Shown here piece after piece: positions 47,201 through 53,941 of a DNA stretch of 64,000 bases (its first letter is position 1; the number at the start of each line of letters is the position of its first letter). The stretch covers positions 18,799 through 82,798 of the forward strand of contig JAFYHN010000085.1 in NCBI GenBank assembly GCA_017539165.1, given 5' to 3'. Position numbers and translations under genes: made by a program. Under the pieces are notes generated by a model that had not been told where the DNA came from, ran no database searches, and worked only from the letters and a program-made list of their open reading frames with translations. This DNA is from Eubacterium sp. (lineage in GTDB: Bacteria; Bacillota; Clostridia; Lachnospirales; Lachnospiraceae).

Positions 47201-47730
47201 ACATAGTCTGTCGAACCATTTGTTCCACAATAGATAAAATATCCATCAACATTATTCTGACTATACTTACCTATTTTAAATGCATTAGTATTTTCAAGTG
47301 ATGGTTTCTCAGTTCCTGTCCATATTACAACGTTTGTATCTGTAGAACCTAAATCGCTTGAATGACCTCCTATATCAAGCATATAAGAATCATTGCCCTG
47401 CCATTGTATTTTGTAGGTTTTATTTCCCTGATTTTTCAGAATCCAACGCTGTGCAGCTGTACCATTATCAGTATGTACCTGCACATTTGTTTCACTCATA
47501 CTTCCTATTCCGCCATATTTATCCAACGCCAGACCTGGTGCAGACGCAGGCGAAATCTTATAACGGCCATCTTCGAGCTCAACAAAATTCCAATTAGCTG
47601 ATGCCGCTTTTGCTTTGATAGTCATTCCAGGAATCATATTAAATCCCGATATGACCATAGCTGCTGTAAGTACATAGCACAACGTTCGTTTAATAATCGT
47701 GCGAGTACTCTTCATACTGTTACTCTCCAT
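38239..47730 (-). CDS. Giant secreted InlB-repeat protein with ricin-like, Ala-rich helical, FN3 and Ig-like domains
   Basis: 3,163 aa. Signal peptide with likely cleavage AKA/AS near residue 42. A ricin-type beta-trefoil follows (~45-210, with WILKNQGN and LWQFIPI repeats). About 19 InlB_B/Flg_new-type repeats occupy ~210-2195, each with a Y-F-GW core and ending in LYAVW-like text. MBG/Ig-like domains run to ~2470, an Ala/Lys/Glu-rich helical region to ~2975, then FN3 (SITLSWSKVDGATKYTVY) and a C-terminal Big_2-like domain. No LPXTG or membrane anchor is seen. It is probably an adhesin or glycan-binding surface protein. ATG at 47730 follows GGAG; it is divergent from a two-component system. 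Confidence 0.9.
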   Translation of the reverse strand: MESNSMKSTRTIIKRTLCYVLTAAMVISGFNMIPGMTIKAKAASANWNFVELEDGRYKISPASAPGLALDKYGGIGSMSETNVQVHTDNGTAAQRWILKNQGNKTYKIQWQGNDSYMLDIGGHSSDLGSTDTNVVIWTGTEKPSLENTNAFKIGKYSQNNVDGYFIYCGTNGSTDYVFDIEGGIVVTGKNVQAHELLGNANQLWQFIPITYTVKYDSNGGSGYMADQEIQFDKATKLSKNLYTKSGYTFAGWTTDAAGTTPATPYTEQAEVTNLTQTEGGSVTLYAKWTKNSSKITFDKNATDATAGTTSIEVANGGVVADIIVPTRSGWIFDGYCIGDTDIKLFDKNGSIVKSVTDYTDDDGKWISSIDVTLKAVWTKTNGNVTFSNKIEQDFFEKNAATPVTAYNNVPEAKEIVADTEVSTITAFDIAAVPTRTGYTFAGFADELSGGTEVFNADGKIADENITSKLNGKIVEDGKWVYPGAITLYAQWIPNEYTLIFDKNKGEGNDVTINGNFTNGYPKKVTIKNQKMLDKALIGFATKADPGAEGYELVYSVSKDDINEFILNDDIPESFKTYPNSDAVTLYAVWSDETYNIAYYDRDWTIIAEENATVDKNATTRIGEYQTATAGQFMLKSLVELDDNYNPGEHATKYYDFIGWSTIPYDTEAQYVPGKQYQGMIAHEYGKNVNLYAVWVKKAGAGADISFNGNGSFDAPATNIPADDEVVFDEVDENGKYANYKIESAYQPVRKGYTFLGWSKKATETNEENIYNPGTSGINVKIYEDTVFYAQWKINPLVSYDVNGGEFAEDKEIKAERYPSGTTILVVNPRTESMISRVGYTFVGWTSNIDSTVYSSGTSTIINPSFTMPEKDVVFKAKWQKNVYDQNVIADIGPDVYSVSYTGTYNNDGEITKLEGTNEKIDVPLSYDTNTGKYTGAMASIPHDASVVLTVKVSSEYKADDVKVEINGAVYKPTSTTVESVLPDVAEDGKGKTVFTFKVENITSNDFSVNISNAALKQYNIKYVSTIGTIPDTITSSYSAGSDITLDDLTETDQYSFKGWYKTAEDAKELNDSAKITAIPTTARGDKTFYAGWEGKKYKVTFNKLKGTTKAIGAAEDADSQELTYGTETALKTFAEAFPETIGPNGVEFLGWAKSEKDAFDHKVAYTDGQIVKDIANGDITLWAVWDIDELTISFNANGGKFGGTKLSVTKTIKYGDTLAEAVAEVNSSKPSYTGYTFNGWAKENDAVTYITTHDEPLYNDAVYYTVWQPDQHTFRYYKNSDGGDEAAEITTYNGKNIIIGKAGNGLETDEDVVPTVPENKVLLGWTPANPNPDNTVTYAVGEKITVSPTSGTNLYPVFGDGNQHILTYNSNGGKIVPAPDATYLTKDVDGYKTKVISTIPTREGYEFVGWSEDENAKADSTDIVESGGYYTYVVPTEGVVYSHTLYAVWTPIKYTITYNANKAPEVAAAIVNKVAADATVPALKETLDDGLVAVEGTTSYKQTFTYDETSKIAAPQFEYPGYIFMGWAESETGNVVYKNLQDILNMTDVDGTNFTVYAVWKMDTPLTVTYRANGGILKTAEEGADPYVDPEDQKYVRIADKIQVTTADNVYIRDGYKFLGWSASPDNYGYKDVVPESGIIEAGKAYDQEDVNKTSTVTLYAVWQKLPEFKIVYDPNTGSGSVPFDNNTYHIDTDATTTHNVVTLDASVIPGKTGYTFLGWALKADSETPDYKYIVATGTDAARIDPATEAIPETLITDETAETNTIKLYAIWKANTYKVNFYQGAKAEANKIGEQEFKYDDKEGKLTKVADLKYVVTEGEDANAYKPTPGYEFAGWAFKNGGTLALEDGSAIENLVTGADEETSTFDLYAVEKEKILQVTFDDDFNGIGENFLEDKEFFDTGWGKASVLIKDRAADDVVAIDESSEDVLEKTGIDNTNHKYLVKYTRALNDITIPEAPGFTFKGYYATVPDTSAGATKEVMYYDASGNAVRTADFTEPITLKAKWEATTFDVVFKEDGNQIDKFNMTYGQKFVMPNTVKGLSYKSDYEVVGWTSSVDNQHPETADIANMSGTTKPDKFDLNKTYSAVIIAKLYNNYNADVTLYPIYKTTVEYNVYFSAEGATNVPETQKIKWEDDFVISFDDDSVMKTPKMTGYAFIGWSKTKDAKEAEYAYESGKTYKIEKVKDDFTLYAVWLQIPDIKAIEKTVKYTKEGWDITELFVVPDGAGKATYKLADGTTGAVLSEDGKLTATTIGTYVIEITTAETEGFTAGMAEAKLTVEKAEGDGTLTITDGKDEITEIAFADAAKVEPVIAITSGDKKLDELGEITYEYKLITSGDDAYTTEKPVDAGEYIVRATVKDGDLYTGFTKTATYTISDKLRADGVVKTYKDDEEATEFVEDKDTISVNIEITSPTESEDADYKPVVEYSYKVAGTSDETYTDKVPTKVGEYTVRAIVGDTAKYVGFTVTANFKIIENSDKAEAEAKKAEVTKAEADVLKRLQDVYDTLKNSNNYTEGQLAALDAAYNTAKADLKKKVTETIANDAEITSEGVAAAAEKALTTAKEALLEAVKTTAANEAADKVVEDANKDATAVLEKAGPIVADTEYTKYIKDDVDKVIEAMAAVDTAKTDLAGLPADASNDDKEEKAKALQDAVEALDKVVDDAILHAAIAEAVMNQENIQPFVKNVAKDSLAEYVERIKPDGLTEEEKTAYDAVVEAAKKAIEDAKNNEDVLGNLESGKKAVKAAAELINETRAAEAAKAEAGTASTLAEQAAADAKANEYASENDKQNIDSAKSDLETAKAALEAATTNEEKIAAAAAVDAAVKALDEEVNKANQNSAAAKKDADEAAEAKAKAEEEKAATAKALDDAKKAAKSRLEDVYDAKNKSDYRDAQQKALDAAKEAGAKAIDAATTPEEVDKALANAKSALNAVKTDAKLTKEEQEAAKKKAAEDAAKKKAAEEAAKKKAEEEAAKQPKIDPNKETFYTLFLRTTRVTKNSITLSWSKVDGATKYTVYGGSYGTKIRSIVTLSGNKNTRKKLKAGKLYNYYVVAYNAKGEALCTSAKIYVSTKGGKYTNYKSVTTVAKGNKVYLAKGETFNLGAKATVANKKLVINKKRKIKYISTNTKIAKVSSKGTITAVAKGTCFVYVYAQNGVYKKIKVTVE

Positions 47731-47972
47731 AAAATTCTTCTCCTTTCCAGTTATTCCTTTGAACCATTTCAGTTCCTTTTCCTCTCCCGAAACAGTCACT
47801 TTATTTCTCGCATTTTATTTACAGTACCACAAAAGAATTATTTACCCCCTTCTTATAAGTTTTGTACTGAAAATAAAACAAAAAAGAGTCTCTCAATCAC
47901 TCCATTTTTGCGTATTATTCCTTTATCAATATAAGTAGAATTGTAACAAAATTTTAATAATTTATATCGAGT

Positions 47973-47991
47973 TGTGACATTCTGTCACAAT
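47973..47991. promoter_or_regulatory. Perfect 8-3-8 palindrome, candidate operator
   Basis: TTGTGACA-TTC-TGTCACAA. It resembles a Crp/Fnr-type site with one extra central base. It lies in the 372-bp divergent gap (47731-48102) between the giant protein gene and the two-component genes; no gene is seen in the gap. Confidence 0.55.
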
Positions 47992-47992
47992 T

Positions 47993-48056
47993 TAACGTTC
48001 GTTATAAAAAGTACTTGACAAATGAATTTATTCTTTGACAGTTAACGTTCATTATT
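47993..48056. repeat. Pair of 14-bp direct repeats, candidate response-regulator sites
   Basis: TTAACGTTCGTTAT at 47993 and TTAACGTTCATTAT at 48043, one mismatch, 50 bp apart (about five helical turns). They overlap promoter-like TTGACA boxes at 48016 and 48036. Confidence 0.6.
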
Positions 48057-48102
48057 ATATACTTTTTCTACGGGGTACAATTATATATATGGGGTGTAAA
48101 AA

Positions 48103-48690
48103 ATGGATTCGACTTTTGCTAAGATTTTGAAGGACCTCCGTCACGAAAAAGGACTTTCTCAACAGCAACTGGCTCAACTCCTAAGCTTTGACCGTTCCAG
48201 TATTGCTAATTGGGAAAACGGAAGACGGATTCCTGATATAGATACTATACGTAAGATTTCTGAATGTCTTGAGATAGATATTTCTTGTCTGATCGGTAAT
48301 TCATCCGACAAAGAAAAACCAAAAGTGATAATTGTGGATGATGAACCCATTCTTATAGATGGGGTCTTTCCTATTATGTCTTGGGCTATGCCCAAAGCAG
48401 AGATCAAAGGATTTACTAAACCCTCTGAAGCAGTTGATTATGTGAAGAATTGTAATGTATCGATTGCATTTCTTGATATAGAAATAGGTACTCAGAGTGG
48501 ACTTGATCTTTCAAAAAAACTTATCAATATTAACCCTTTATTAAATATCATTTTTCTTACCAGCTTTTCCGATTACGCCCTGGATGCCTGGGAATCTCCA
48601 GCATGTGGTTTTTTAGTCAAGCCAATACAGCTTGACGATGTAGAATTACAGCTCAATAAACTAAGACATCCGGTCAGGGGGTTAATCTAA
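48103..48690 (+). CDS. Response regulator with N-terminal XRE HTH and C-terminal receiver domain
   Basis: 195 aa. Residues ~5-62 are a Cro/CI HTH (LRHEKGLSQQQLAQLLSFDRSS and IANWENGRRIPD). Residues ~73-190 are a receiver: VDDEP acidic pair, phospho-acceptor Asp in AFLDIEIG, Thr in FLTSF and Lys in FLVKPI. The order is reversed relative to usual response regulators, where the receiver comes first. It is cotranscribed with a LytS-like kinase 2 bp downstream and divergent from the giant surface-protein gene, its likely target. Confidence 0.85.
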   Translation: MDSTFAKILKDLRHEKGLSQQQLAQLLSFDRSSIANWENGRRIPDIDTIRKISECLEIDISCLIGNSSDKEKPKVIIVDDEPILIDGVFPIMSWAMPKAEIKGFTKPSEAVDYVKNCNVSIAFLDIEIGTQSGLDLSKKLININPLLNIIFLTSFSDYALDAWESPACGFLVKPIQLDDVELQLNKLRHPVRGLI

Positions 48691-48692
48691 TT

Positions 48693-49997
48693 ATGGTCAG
48701 TATAATAGACGTAATTAATATTTCATTAGCAATATCAGGGATTGTTGTAGCTTTAATAGGTTTTTCAATAGCAATAACGATTCAGTATGTTGGAAAATCT
48801 ACACGTTTATTTTTTATTACTGTATTTAGTATTGTTCTTTTATATACCATTTTTCATTTTCTAGAATTATTATCCGAAAACTTTCTCGGTCCTGAATTTA
48901 CTACAATGTCGAGGGTGACTCTTATCTTTGAATCATTTATGGCTTCCTTATTAATGGTTACTATGACAGTAGTGATACTCGGTTTCAGCCATGAAAAGAT
49001 ACGTGGCAGTCTATTCTTTCGTACTACTCTGTTATTCTGGATGATATATATGATCATTCTGATAATTTCACAGTATAATACTGACATTTACTTTTTTGAC
49101 GACACCAATCATTATCATCGTGGAACCTTATATCCTATATTATTGGCTCCATCCATTCTTTTGATGCTCACTAACCTTATAGGTCTTCTCCGAAGGAAAA
49201 ATAAAATGACAAAAAAACGTTTTGTCGCACTTTTTCTATTTTTGATCGTACCCCTGATATGCCTGATCATACAATCCTTTATCAATGGTCTTCTGTTTGT
49301 ATCAATATGTATGGTTCTTGTTTCTGTCATCATGTTTGTTTCTATTTCATCGGAAAATGTGGAAATGTATATTAATCAGCAGAATGAGTTAAACAAACAG
49401 AGGTTTGACAATCTGATTCTCCAGATCAGACCTCATTTTCTCTACAATACGCTATCGAGTATATATTATCTCTGTGAACAGGACCCTAAGAAAGCCCAGT
49501 TCACAATAGGTAATTTTTCAACCTATCTAAGAAAAAACCTTAATGCGGTTGTAAAAAATGGACCGATACCTTTCACTGAGGAGCTCGAGCATACCCGAGC
49601 TTACCTGGATGTTGAACAGGTTCGGTTCAAAGATCTTTTATATGTAGATTATGATATCTCACACACTGCTTTCTTTCTTCCGCCTCTTACTCTTCAGCCG
49701 ATAGTCGAAAATGCAGTTAAGCATGGAGTAGATCCGGAACTATCTCCGCTCCATATCAAAATTCGCACGCAGAAAAATGACGGAGAAACTCTTCTTATAA
49801 TAGAAGATGACGGCCCCGGTTTTAATTCAAATGAATCAACTTCTTCATTTAACAAAAACCGCAATCCTCATATTGGGTTATCTAATGTGAGAGAACGCTT
49901 AAAAGCCTTATGTAATGCCACTTTAGAGATAAATTCTCCCACAAAAATGGGGGGGGGTACAACGGTTGAGATTCACATTCCAGAGATTACTGTCTAA
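48693..49997 (+). CDS. LytS/YehU-type sensor histidine kinase with seven-helix membrane domain
   Basis: 434 aa. About seven hydrophobic helices span residues 5-225. The cytoplasmic part is a His_kinase domain (LILQIRPHFLYNTLSSIYYL, phospho-His in RPHFLYN) followed by an ATPase domain (LQPIVENAVKHGV N-box, IEDDGPGF G-box and GLSNVRERL). It probably phosphorylates the XRE-receiver protein. The N-terminal helices may sense a ligand within the membrane. ATG at 48693 has AGGGGG 11 nt upstream. Confidence 0.87.
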   Translation: MVSIIDVINISLAISGIVVALIGFSIAITIQYVGKSTRLFFITVFSIVLLYTIFHFLELLSENFLGPEFTTMSRVTLIFESFMASLLMVTMTVVILGFSHEKIRGSLFFRTTLLFWMIYMIILIISQYNTDIYFFDDTNHYHRGTLYPILLAPSILLMLTNLIGLLRRKNKMTKKRFVALFLFLIVPLICLIIQSFINGLLFVSICMVLVSVIMFVSISSENVEMYINQQNELNKQRFDNLILQIRPHFLYNTLSSIYYLCEQDPKKAQFTIGNFSTYLRKNLNAVVKNGPIPFTEELEHTRAYLDVEQVRFKDLLYVDYDISHTAFFLPPLTLQPIVENAVKHGVDPELSPLHIKIRTQKNDGETLLIIEDDGPGFNSNESTSSFNKNRNPHIGLSNVRERLKALCNATLEINSPTKMGGGTTVEIHIPEITV

Positions 49998-50023
49998 ACA
50001 TAATAATGTTTTAAAACAATTGT

Positions 50024-50986
50024 TTACCGCCCCATGCTCTTCAGCATGCTAATATCCCGTTCAATGGTCGACCCAGTTGTTGTCAGCATGTTTCCGGTTA
50101 TTGTTGAGCTTATTCCGCTCTCAAATGCCTTTTTACCATTATCTTTTATAAGAATTCTTCCAGCAGCCATTCTAATATCAGCCTCTGGATTGATAAATCT
50201 GAACGCAGCTATCGTCCTAAGTATCTCTTCTTCCGAAAGATTTTGAATACTTTCAAGAGGTGTTCCTTTTATCGGAAGGAGTACATTTATCGGAATGGAC
50301 TTAATCTCCAGTTCTGCCAGATCAAATGCCATGTCTATTCTGTCGCCAAAACTTTCCCCCATTCCTATGATACCGCCGGAACACACATTTAATCCGGCTT
50401 TCTTTGCCCTCAAGATATTGGCTACCTTATCATCGAACGAATGTGTGGTACATATCTTTTCAAAATATGATCTGGATGTTTCTATATTATTATGATAGTT
50501 TGTGACACCTGCCGCATATAGTGCATTAAACTGTTCTTGTGAAAGAAAACCTAACGAAGCGCAAAGTGATATCTTAAGATTATCTCTCAGTTTTCTGTAT
50601 ATTTCCAAAAGCTTCATAAAATCTTCGCCTGACGGTTTTCTTCCTGATATTACTATAGCGAATCTATCTACTCCGGCCTCTTCATCACTACGAGCTTCTG
50701 CATAGATTTCATCATATTCCATAAGCTTATGGACTTCACATCCAGTCGGGTTATGCGCTGACTGGGCACAGAACTTGCAGTTTTCTCCACAGTTTCCACT
50801 CTTTCCCGCAACAATGGCACATAGATTTACACGTTCTCCGATAAAATGCTTTCTAAGTTTATCGGCTCCCTCTGTAAAAATATCTAATGACTCAGATTCA
50901 AAAAAATGGATGAGGGTATGAAGTCCCTCATCACGTTCCAGTCTTCTTCCTTCTATTATCTCACTTACCAGTTTTTCAGTATTCAT
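50024..50986 (-). CDS. bioB: Biotin synthase BioB
   Basis: 320 aa radical SAM enzyme that inserts sulfur into dethiobiotin. The 4Fe-4S triad is CGENCKFCAQSAHN; YHNNIETSRSYF and CSGGIIGMGES are family motifs, and the Arg ligand of the 2Fe-2S cluster lies in DIRMAAGR. No other biotin pathway genes are nearby. It lies 26 bp after the symporter gene and is controlled by the same BirA-linked promoter, so dethiobiotin may be taken up rather than made; this is inference. Confidence 0.93.
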   Translation of the reverse strand: MNTEKLVSEIIEGRRLERDEGLHTLIHFFESESLDIFTEGADKLRKHFIGERVNLCAIVAGKSGNCGENCKFCAQSAHNPTGCEVHKLMEYDEIYAEARSDEEAGVDRFAIVISGRKPSGEDFMKLLEIYRKLRDNLKISLCASLGFLSQEQFNALYAAGVTNYHNNIETSRSYFEKICTTHSFDDKVANILRAKKAGLNVCSGGIIGMGESFGDRIDMAFDLAELEIKSIPINVLLPIKGTPLESIQNLSEEEILRTIAAFRFINPEADIRMAAGRILIKDNGKKAFESGISSTITGNMLTTTGSTIERDISMLKSMGR

Positions 50987-51012
50987 TTCAAATCTCCCTT
51001 AATCCATTAAGA

Positions 51013-52389
51013 TTATTCTGATTTTTCATTTCTCTTCACAGAAATCAATGCCACAGCCAGCGATATGAACATTCCCGTAAGTGGAAGATATGAGATAAAA
51101 CCTTCCGGAACTCCAAGTTTTACGACTACATTTCCAAAATACGTTCCGGCAATTCCGAAGAGTCCTCCGATAACTACCGCTGTAAGCCAGATTTTCATTC
51201 GTATCCTCTTACTGTCATTCACCATTATTGCGATGAACAGTGGGAAGATGATTCCTGGTGTGTAGATAGAGTAAGCGCCTGTAAGAAGTGACATGATATC
51301 TCCTCTTCCGCTTATGGCAAGAACGAGTGAAATGCCACCAAGAAAAGCAACTGTTATCCTGATCAGCTTCACACTGTCTTTTTTGAGAATATCTTTAACA
51401 AATATTGTAGATGCATTGATTATACATGTATCTGTTGATGAAAGAATTGCAGATATAAGTCCCAGTATCAGCGCAGCGCTGAAAGCTCTCGGCATAGTAG
51501 ATACCACATAAAGAAGTGCCTTGTTATCTCCCAATTCCTCAGAACTCACGTTAAATCTCACCCACATTCCTATCATTGTAATAACTACAGAGAAGACTGC
51601 GAGTAGTATTCCAGCAAAAAGTGCCGACTTTTTTGCTGCCTTTTCATCTTTAGCAAGGAAGTTTCTGGACATGATATCTGGTCCCAAAAAGTAAACTCCT
51701 CCTATTACAAAAAACTGAGTAAAGAGATTTATCGGTCTGTAATTTGAATTAAGAAGCTCGATATTATTAACCACTTCCGATGTATTTCCACCTTTTATAT
51801 AGTAGAGATAGAACAGTGTGATCAGTACACCGATCACTATTATAAAGAACTGAATCCTGTCTGTTTTTATAACAGAGAGCTGTCCTCCGAGAACTGTATA
51901 CAGTATAACTATCACAGAAACGATAACACTTATAGTTTTACTGTTTCTTCCAATCACATATGTGATAACACTGCTGAGCGCAACAAACTGTCCGGCTATA
52001 ACTCCAATCCATGAGATTACTATTATCAAAGCCAGCAGAAGTTCTGCAGGTTTTCCTACAAGTCTTCCTGCCATATCGGGAAGAGTATCTGCATCTATCT
52101 TTCTTACCTTTTCAGACAGTATAAATGACTGAAATATAAGTCCCACTGCTCCAAACAGAAGCCACCATACTCCTGGGAATCCAATCTGGTCAACTGTATC
52201 TGTGATTCCTATTGTCGTAGACGCTCCCAGAGCAGTAGCGAGAAGAGTCATTGTAACCGCAAAGCTTCCCTGTCTTTTCCCGGCAACTGCATAATCTTTA
52301 AAGTCTTCTACTTTTTTTGTATCTCTTATAGCAACGTATAAGAAGATAAGAAGATATACTCCAAATACCAATAAAAAGCTGCTGTCCAT
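51013..52389 (-). CDS. Sodium:solute symporter (SSS family), candidate biotin or biotin-precursor transporter
   Basis: 458 aa, about thirteen membrane helices, SSS/SLC5 fold. Segments such as DYAVAGKRQGSFAVTMTLLATALGASTTIG and ADTLPDMAGRL are typical. It is cotranscribed with bioB behind a BirA-type box. SSS members include pantothenate permease PanF and the mammalian multivitamin transporter that carries biotin, so uptake of biotin, dethiobiotin or a pimelate-like precursor is plausible. ATG at 52389 has GGAGG 8 nt upstream. Confidence 0.8.
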   Translation of the reverse strand: MDSSFLLVFGVYLLIFLYVAIRDTKKVEDFKDYAVAGKRQGSFAVTMTLLATALGASTTIGITDTVDQIGFPGVWWLLFGAVGLIFQSFILSEKVRKIDADTLPDMAGRLVGKPAELLLALIIVISWIGVIAGQFVALSSVITYVIGRNSKTISVIVSVIVILYTVLGGQLSVIKTDRIQFFIIVIGVLITLFYLYYIKGGNTSEVVNNIELLNSNYRPINLFTQFFVIGGVYFLGPDIMSRNFLAKDEKAAKKSALFAGILLAVFSVVITMIGMWVRFNVSSEELGDNKALLYVVSTMPRAFSAALILGLISAILSSTDTCIINASTIFVKDILKKDSVKLIRITVAFLGGISLVLAISGRGDIMSLLTGAYSIYTPGIIFPLFIAIMVNDSKRIRMKIWLTAVVIGGLFGIAGTYFGNVVVKLGVPEGFISYLPLTGMFISLAVALISVKRNEKSE

Positions 52390-52411
52390 CTTTAAGTCCT
52401 CCAAAAAAATA

Positions 52412-52448
52412 CCACTGATACTGAGATAATAAATCTCAGCACCAGTGG
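52412..52448. promoter_or_regulatory. Inverted repeat at the transcription start of the symporter-bioB operon
   Basis: CCACTG-ATA-CTGAGAT pairs with ATCTCAG-CAC-CAGTGG. It begins directly after the -10 box, so it could be a 5'-end RNA hairpin or a second operator. Confidence 0.55.
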
Positions 52449-52477
52449 ATGATATCAGATAACCTTTTAATTGTCAA
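52449..52477 (-). promoter_or_regulatory. Promoter of the symporter-bioB operon
   Basis: Minus-strand TTGACA, 17-bp spacer, TATCAT. The -35 lies inside the right half of the BirA-type box. Confidence 0.8.
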
Positions 52478-52502
52478 CCTTTCTCTCATCTTTGTGTGAC
52501 AA
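52471..52502. promoter_or_regulatory. BirA-type biotin operator
   Basis: TTGTCAACC-N14-GTGTGACAA compared with the known TTGTNAACC-N14/16-GGTTNACAA: the left half is perfect and the right half matches all but two positions. It overlaps the -35, so holo-BirA would repress when biotin is plentiful. Confidence 0.72.
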
Positions 52503-52528
52503 TTGTTTTTTATGTCTCAAATTCTTCT

Positions 52529-53884
52529 TTATCTCTTATCAAGCGACTTATACTCCCGCTCTTTCATTATACTCTTATAAGCAGGTCTTATGATCTTGTC
52601 TACGTTAATAAGTTCCTCAATTCTGTGCGCAGACCATCCGACTATTCTCGCAATAGCGAAGATCGGAGTATAAAGCTCCATCGGGATTCCAAGCATACTG
52701 TATACAAAACCGCTGTAGAAATCTACATTTGCGCTTACACCTTTATAGATACGCCTCTTCTCAGCAATAATCTCTGGAGCAAGTGTCTCGATATTTGAAT
52801 ACAGTTCATATTCCTTCTCCATATGTTTATCAACCGCAAGTTTCTCAACAAACTGTTTGAATACTCTTGCTCTTGGATCGGAGATAGAATAAACTGCATG
52901 TCCCATTCCATAGATAAGGCCCCTTCCATCAAACGCCTCTTTATCTACTATCTTAGACAGATAATCCTTCAGAACACCCTTATCGCTGTAATCAGGAACA
53001 TGATCTCTTATATCCTGCATCATCTGCATAACTTTAATATTTGCGCCGCCATGCTTAGGACCCTTAAGTGATGAAAGGGCTGCCGCAATAACGGAATATG
53101 TATCAGAACCGGCACTAGAAACCACCCTTGTTGTAAATGTAGAGTTATTACCGCCACCATGCTCCATATGAAGAACAAGCGCTGCATCAAGAACCTGAGC
53201 CTCAAGCTTGGTATAACTCTTATCCGGTCTCAGCATTCGGAGCAGATTCTCTGCTGTACTGAGCTTCGGATTCGGACGATGTATATACATACTGTCGTCT
53301 TTCTCGTAGTGATTATATGCACAGTAACCATAAGCAGCAAGCATAGGGAACTCGCTTATAAGAGCCAGACACTGACGAATAACATTCGGAATAGAAAGAT
53401 CCGAAACATCATAGTCATCATATGAAGCAAGCGTCAGTACGGACTTCGTCATCGAATTCATAATATCGTGGCTAGGTGCCTTCATGATAACATCTCTAGT
53501 AAAATTCGTAGGAAGGTGATTCAGACTTCCCAGGGCATCCTTAAACTTCTCAAGCTTCTCTCTGTCAGGAAGATCTCCAAAAAGAAGAAGGTAAGCCACT
53601 TCTTCAAAACCAAATCTCTTAAAACCAAAATCTTCAACCATATCTATAACGTTATATCCCCTGTACCAGAGCTGTCCGTCACATTGGATTTCCTGTCCGT
53701 CAACTATCTCTGAAGATATGATCTTAGATATATTTGTAACACCTGTCAAAACTCCATGACCATTTATATCCCTGAGTCCTCTTTTTACACCGAATTCACT
53801 GTAGAGGTTTTCATCTACCACATCACAACCGCGGCAAAGCTTTTCTCCGTCTTTGGCATACTTTAAAAGTTCTTTTTCTGTCAT
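52529..53884 (-). CDS. gltA: Citrate synthase
   Basis: 451 aa. It condenses oxaloacetate and acetyl-CoA. Active-site His residues lie in LHMEHGGGNNSTFTTRVV and GPKHGGAN, and the catalytic Asp in GMGHAVYSISDPRARV. There is an N-terminal extension of ~50 residues with CRGCD. It probably supplies 2-oxoglutarate for glutamate synthesis in an incomplete TCA cycle; that role is inferred for an anaerobe. Single gene, GAGG before the ATG. Confidence 0.93.
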   Translation of the reverse strand: MTEKELLKYAKDGEKLCRGCDVVDENLYSEFGVKRGLRDINGHGVLTGVTNISKIISSEIVDGQEIQCDGQLWYRGYNVIDMVEDFGFKRFGFEEVAYLLLFGDLPDREKLEKFKDALGSLNHLPTNFTRDVIMKAPSHDIMNSMTKSVLTLASYDDYDVSDLSIPNVIRQCLALISEFPMLAAYGYCAYNHYEKDDSMYIHRPNPKLSTAENLLRMLRPDKSYTKLEAQVLDAALVLHMEHGGGNNSTFTTRVVSSAGSDTYSVIAAALSSLKGPKHGGANIKVMQMMQDIRDHVPDYSDKGVLKDYLSKIVDKEAFDGRGLIYGMGHAVYSISDPRARVFKQFVEKLAVDKHMEKEYELYSNIETLAPEIIAEKRRIYKGVSANVDFYSGFVYSMLGIPMELYTPIFAIARIVGWSAHRIEELINVDKIIRPAYKSIMKEREYKSLDKR

Positions 53885-53941
53885 CTGTTCCCTCCTGCAA
53901 TATTTTATTCATGTAGCTTGAGTTTCAGGAAAACCAAAGCT

